From Litoreibacter ponti (lineage in GTDB: Bacteria; Pseudomonadota; Alphaproteobacteria; Rhodobacterales; Rhodobacteraceae), in the NCBI RefSeq assembly GCF_003054285.1, contig NZ_QBKS01000001.1, positions 1,178,001-1,242,000 on the forward strand: a stretch of 64,000 nt of DNA, written 5' to 3'. The notes under the pieces are model-generated. The model did not search any database. It was not told the origin of the DNA and saw nothing but the letters and a program-made list of their open reading frames with translations. Every line of letters begins with the position of its first letter. Within the stretch, counting starts at the first letter, position 1. A program made the translations under genes and the position numbers. This document shows positions 61,260 to 64,000 of this stretch, one piece after another.

Positions 61260-62276
61260 ATGCCTGACGGGCCCGCGCCAGTCCAAGAGCCTGTGCTTGA
61301 TGTGCAGGGCCTTCAGACGGTATTCAAGACGCGCGGCGGCGAAGTTCACGCCGTCAACGACGTCACCTTCCATGTCAAACCGGGCGAGCTTTTAGGCGTC
61401 GTGGGCGAAAGCGGCTCCGGCAAATCGGTGACGATGATGTCGCTGATCGGCCTTCTGCCCTCGCCCCCTGCGGATGTGCGCGGCGGCACCGTGATGTTCG
61501 AGGGCAATGACCTGCTGAAGACCGACACCGAGACCTTGCGCAAGGTGCGCGGCGGGCGGATTGGCTTTGTCTTTCAAGACCCTATGACCTCGCTCAACCC
61601 GGTCTTCAACGTGGGCTTCCAGATCATGGAGCCCCTGCGCAAGCATATGGGAATGAGCAAATCGGCGGCCCGCGCCCGCGCGATTGAGCTGCTGGAGCTT
61701 GTCGGCATCCCCGACGCCGCGCGACGGCTGAAGGACTATCCGCACCAGTTCTCAGGCGGGATGCGGCAGCGGGTGATGATCGCCATTGCGCTGGCCTGCG
61801 ACCCCAAAGTGCTGATCGCGGACGAGCCGACCACAGCGCTGGATGTGACCATTCAGGCGCAGATCCTGGAGCTGGTCAAAGACCTGCGCGAGAAGCTTGG
61901 CATGGCGATCATTTGGATCACGCACGATCTGGGCGTCATCGCGGGCATCGCGGACCGGGTGATGGTGATGTATGGCGGACAGGTGGTCGAACAGGCCCCG
62001 GTGCGCGAGCTGTTCGGCAACCCGCAGCACCCCTATACCCGCGCCTTGCTCGAGACGATCCCGACCGTGCGCGGCGCGCGGCCCGACAAGCTGAACGTGA
62101 TCCAGGGCCAGCCGCCGATCCTCGGCGCGGTGCCCACCGCCTGCCCGTTCCGCGACCGCTGCGCCTTCCGGTTTGATCGCTGCGACCGTGAGAACCCCAA
62201 GCGGCTTCCCGCGGGCCCCGACCACGACGCCGCCTGCTTTTATGATTTCCAGACCGGAGGGCCCCGTGGCGCTTGA
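61260..62276 (+). CDS. dipeptide/oligopeptide ABC transporter ATP-binding protein (DppD type)
   Basis: ATPase of a peptide-type ABC importer, 338 residues. Walker A is VGESGSGKSVTMMSL near residue 45, the signature FSGGMRQRVMIAIAL, Walker B KVLIADEPTTALDVT and the H-loop WITHDLGV. The C-terminal oligopeptide-family extension has HPYTRALLETIP and a Cys-rich end (TACPFRDRCAFRFDRCD). ATG 61260 follows CAGGGGGAACTGA. It overlaps the second ATPase by 11 bases. In this family the two ATPases pair as a heterodimer; the permeases are not seen in the window and should lie beyond the binding protein. Confidence 0.94.
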   Translation: MPDGPAPVQEPVLDVQGLQTVFKTRGGEVHAVNDVTFHVKPGELLGVVGESGSGKSVTMMSLIGLLPSPPADVRGGTVMFEGNDLLKTDTETLRKVRGGRIGFVFQDPMTSLNPVFNVGFQIMEPLRKHMGMSKSAARARAIELLELVGIPDAARRLKDYPHQFSGGMRQRVMIAIALACDPKVLIADEPTTALDVTIQAQILELVKDLREKLGMAIIWITHDLGVIAGIADRVMVMYGGQVVEQAPVRELFGNPQHPYTRALLETIPTVRGARPDKLNVIQGQPPILGAVPTACPFRDRCAFRFDRCDRENPKRLPAGPDHDAACFYDFQTGGPRGA

Positions 62277-63297
62277 TGAGCAAAAACAGCCGCTGGTCCG
62301 GGTCGAGAACCTGAAGATGCATTTCCCCATCTTCGGCGGGCTGATGCGCCGCCGGGTGGGCGAGGTGAAGGCGGTCGATGGCATCTCCTTTGATGTGTTC
62401 GAGGGCGAGACGCTTGGGTTGGTGGGCGAAAGCGGCTGTGGCAAGTCCACCGTGGGCCGCTCGGTCCTGCGGCTCTACGAGGTGACTGATGGCACGGTGA
62501 CCATCGGCGGGCGCGACATCGCCCATGCGCCCCCCGAAGAGCTGCGCCAGATGCGCACGCAGATGCAGATGATCTTCCAAGACCCGCAGGCGTCGCTGAA
62601 CCCGCGCATGACCGTGGGCGACATCATCGCCGAGCCCCTGCTGGAGCACCGCAAGATGTCGAGCCGCGAGCTTGACGACGCGGTGGGCGGGCTGATGGAC
62701 CGTGTCGGGCTGAACCGCAACTTCGCCAAGCGCTACCCGCACGAATTCTCCGGCGGGCAGCGGCAGCGCATCGGGATCGCCCGCGCGCTGGCCTTGAGCC
62801 CCAAATTCATCGTCTGTGACGAGCCGATTGCGGCGCTGGACGTGTCCATTCAGGCCCAGGTGGTCAACCTGCTCGAAGAGCTGCAGGAGACGATGGGTCT
62901 GACATACCTCTTCATCTCCCACGACCTGTCGATGGTGCGCCATATCGCCGACCGCGTGGCGGTGATGTATCTGGGCCGCATCGTCGAGATCGCCCCGCGC
63001 GACGATCTCTATGATCGCCCGCTGCACCCCTATACCCAAGCGCTGCTCAGCGCCGTGCCGGAGCCGGACCCGAGCCGGGAAAGCACCACCGAGCGGGTGA
63101 TCCTGACAGGCGACGTGCCGTCGCCGTCCAACCCGCCCCAAGGGTGCAACTTCTGCACCCGCTGCCCGCAGGTGATCGACATCTGCCGCCAGATAGAGCC
63201 AGAATTTCAGGAGGTTACCCCAGGTCGCTTTGCCGCCTGCCACCTGCTGGACCAAAAGCCCGAGAGCGCTGCCAAGGCGCCGAGCGAGGCCACATGA
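62266..63297 (+). CDS. dipeptide/oligopeptide ABC transporter ATP-binding protein (DppF type)
   Basis: The second ATPase of the importer, 343 residues. Walker A is VGESGCGKSTVGRSVL, the signature FSGGQRQRIGIARAL, Walker B KFIVCDEPIAALDVS and the H-loop FISHDLSMVRHI. The peptide-type end HPYTQALLSAVPEPDP leads to CNFCTRCPQVIDIC. GTG 62266 (VALDEQKQP) with GGAGGG five bases before it is preferred over ATG 62242. The stop is 23 bases before the binding-protein gene. Confidence 0.93.
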   Translation: MALDEQKQPLVRVENLKMHFPIFGGLMRRRVGEVKAVDGISFDVFEGETLGLVGESGCGKSTVGRSVLRLYEVTDGTVTIGGRDIAHAPPEELRQMRTQMQMIFQDPQASLNPRMTVGDIIAEPLLEHRKMSSRELDDAVGGLMDRVGLNRNFAKRYPHEFSGGQRQRIGIARALALSPKFIVCDEPIAALDVSIQAQVVNLLEELQETMGLTYLFISHDLSMVRHIADRVAVMYLGRIVEIAPRDDLYDRPLHPYTQALLSAVPEPDPSRESTTERVILTGDVPSPSNPPQGCNFCTRCPQVIDICRQIEPEFQEVTPGRFAACHLLDQKPESAAKAPSEAT

Positions 63298-63320
63298 GCA
63301 TCCAACAAGGAGAGAAATCA

Positions 63321-64000
63321 ATGCAACTCAAAACAGTTCTGCTGGGCGCTGCCGCGTCGCTGGCGTTCGTGCCGATGGCCTATGCCGACGGCCACGAGGG
63401 CGAGCGCGGCCGCGACGGCAATGTCTCGATCATCTATTGGCAAGCGCCGTCGATCCTGAACCCGTTCCTGTCGGGCGGCACCAAGGACGTCGAGAGCGCC
63501 TCGATGATCATCGAGCCACTGGCTCGCTACAACGAAAAAGGCGAGCTGGTGCCCTGGCTCGTGGAAGAAATCCCCACCGTCGACAATGGTGGCGTGTCCG
63601 AGGACCTGACCCAGATCACCTGGAAGATCACCCCCGGCATCAAGTGGTCGGATGGCACGGACTTCACCTCGGCTGACGTCAAGTTCACCGCCGAGTACTG
63701 CATGGACCCCGAGGGCGGCTGCGGTCAGGTGACCAAGTTCGAAGGCGTCACCAATGTCGAGACGCCGGATGCGACCACCGTGGTGGTGACCTTCGACAAG
63801 CCGACGCCGAACCCCTACGGCCCGTTTGTGGGCGGCGAGAGCCCGATCATCCAGGCCGCGCAGTTCGCGGATTGCACCGGCGCCCGCGCGCCCGAGTGCA
63901 CGGAAGAGAACTTCAATCCGATCGGCACCGGCCCGTTCAAAGTCGTTGAGTTCAAGCCAAATGACGTGATCACGATGGAAGCCAACGAGAACTTCCGCCA
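63321..64000 (+). CDS. peptide ABC transporter substrate-binding protein, partial (C-terminus off the right edge)
   Basis: Periplasmic binding protein of family 5 (DppA/OppA-like); about 226 residues are visible. A signal peptide (MQLKTVLLGAAASLAFVPMAYA) precedes DGNVSIIYWQAPSILNPFLSGG, then IIEPLARYNEKGELVPWLVEEIPTV and ITPGIKWSDGTDFTSADVKFTAEYC, the classic opening of these proteins. GTGPFKVVEFKPND follows near the edge. ATG 63321 has AAGGAGAGAAATCA upstream. The likely ligands are di- or oligopeptides, though family 5 proteins can also bind sugars, opines or nickel. It is cut at base 64000. Confidence 0.93.
   Translation, partial: MQLKTVLLGAAASLAFVPMAYADGHEGERGRDGNVSIIYWQAPSILNPFLSGGTKDVESASMIIEPLARYNEKGELVPWLVEEIPTVDNGGVSEDLTQITWKITPGIKWSDGTDFTSADVKFTAEYCMDPEGGCGQVTKFEGVTNVETPDATTVVVTFDKPTPNPYGPFVGGESPIIQAAQFADCTGARAPECTEENFNPIGTGPFKVVEFKPNDVITMEANENFR

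Overview
The window reads as chromosomal DNA of a Rhodobacteraceae alphaproteobacterium, most likely of the Roseobacter group. It is GC-rich and densely coding, with many 1-8 nt start/stop overlaps. Group-typical signs are a complex I operon interleaved with small lipoproteins and DUF genes, a NuoE with a long lysine/alanine/proline tail, a VPLPA-CTERM exported protein, and the order nuoN-birA-coaX-rnj. I see no rRNA, tRNA, CRISPR array, transposase, integrase or phage gene.

Layout. (1) 1-15 kb holds mixed single genes: a truncated SDR, a Hint-domain protein, a Gfo/Idh/MocA oxidoreductase, two small proteins, prfC, the VPLPA-CTERM protein, an acyltransferase, OsmC, an RhlE-type helicase, a type-II NADH dehydrogenase-like protein and a small membrane protein. 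(2) 12.4-38 kb, all on the minus strand, is the proton-pumping NADH dehydrogenase operon nuoABCDEFGHIJKLMN, followed by birA, coaX and rnj. Sixteen non-nuo genes sit between the fourteen nuo genes: lipoproteins, DUF proteins, two carboxymuconolactone-decarboxylase-like proteins, a degenerate methyltransferase, an HhH protein that copies the NuoE tail, and a three-gene exported/membrane set between nuoJ and nuoK. (3) 38.3-39.5 kb is a Tat/lipoprotein lytic transglycosylase followed by three tandem stem-loops. (4) 39.5-48.3 kb, minus strand, is a leucine/isovalerate catabolic operon (ivd, four small exported or membrane proteins, mccB, mccA, a GST, hmgL, enoyl-CoA hydratase) with a palindromic operator upstream of ivd. 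(5) 48.5-57.2 kb: a papain-like protein whose frame runs antisense into a DegT aminotransferase, gph, then glmU-glmS-alkD-like, a lipoprotein, moaA and a lone response regulator. (6) 57.4-64 kb: an M20 amidohydrolase with a palindromic operator, two membrane proteins, argE, and the start of a dipeptide/oligopeptide ABC transporter (two ATPases, then a binding protein cut by the right edge).

How the parts fit. Complex I and the NDH-2-like enzyme are alternative NADH entry points to the quinone pool. The leucine pathway runs from isovaleryl-CoA to acetoacetate and acetyl-CoA; its methylcrotonyl-CoA carboxylase needs biotin, which BirA at the end of the nuo operon can attach. GlmS and GlmU make UDP-GlcNAc for the envelope, and the lytic transglycosylase remodels murein. 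The peptide ABC transporter, M20 hydrolase and ArgE-like deacetylase point to peptide and amino-acid use.

Most unusual signals: a family of 9-10 bp, three-base-loop hairpins that recurs at gene ends, singly or in tandem, and once inside a predicted coding start; and the heavily interrupted nuo operon with its duplicated HhH tail and paralogous CxC...KTPY proteins. All function assignments come from reading the sequence; no database search was run.
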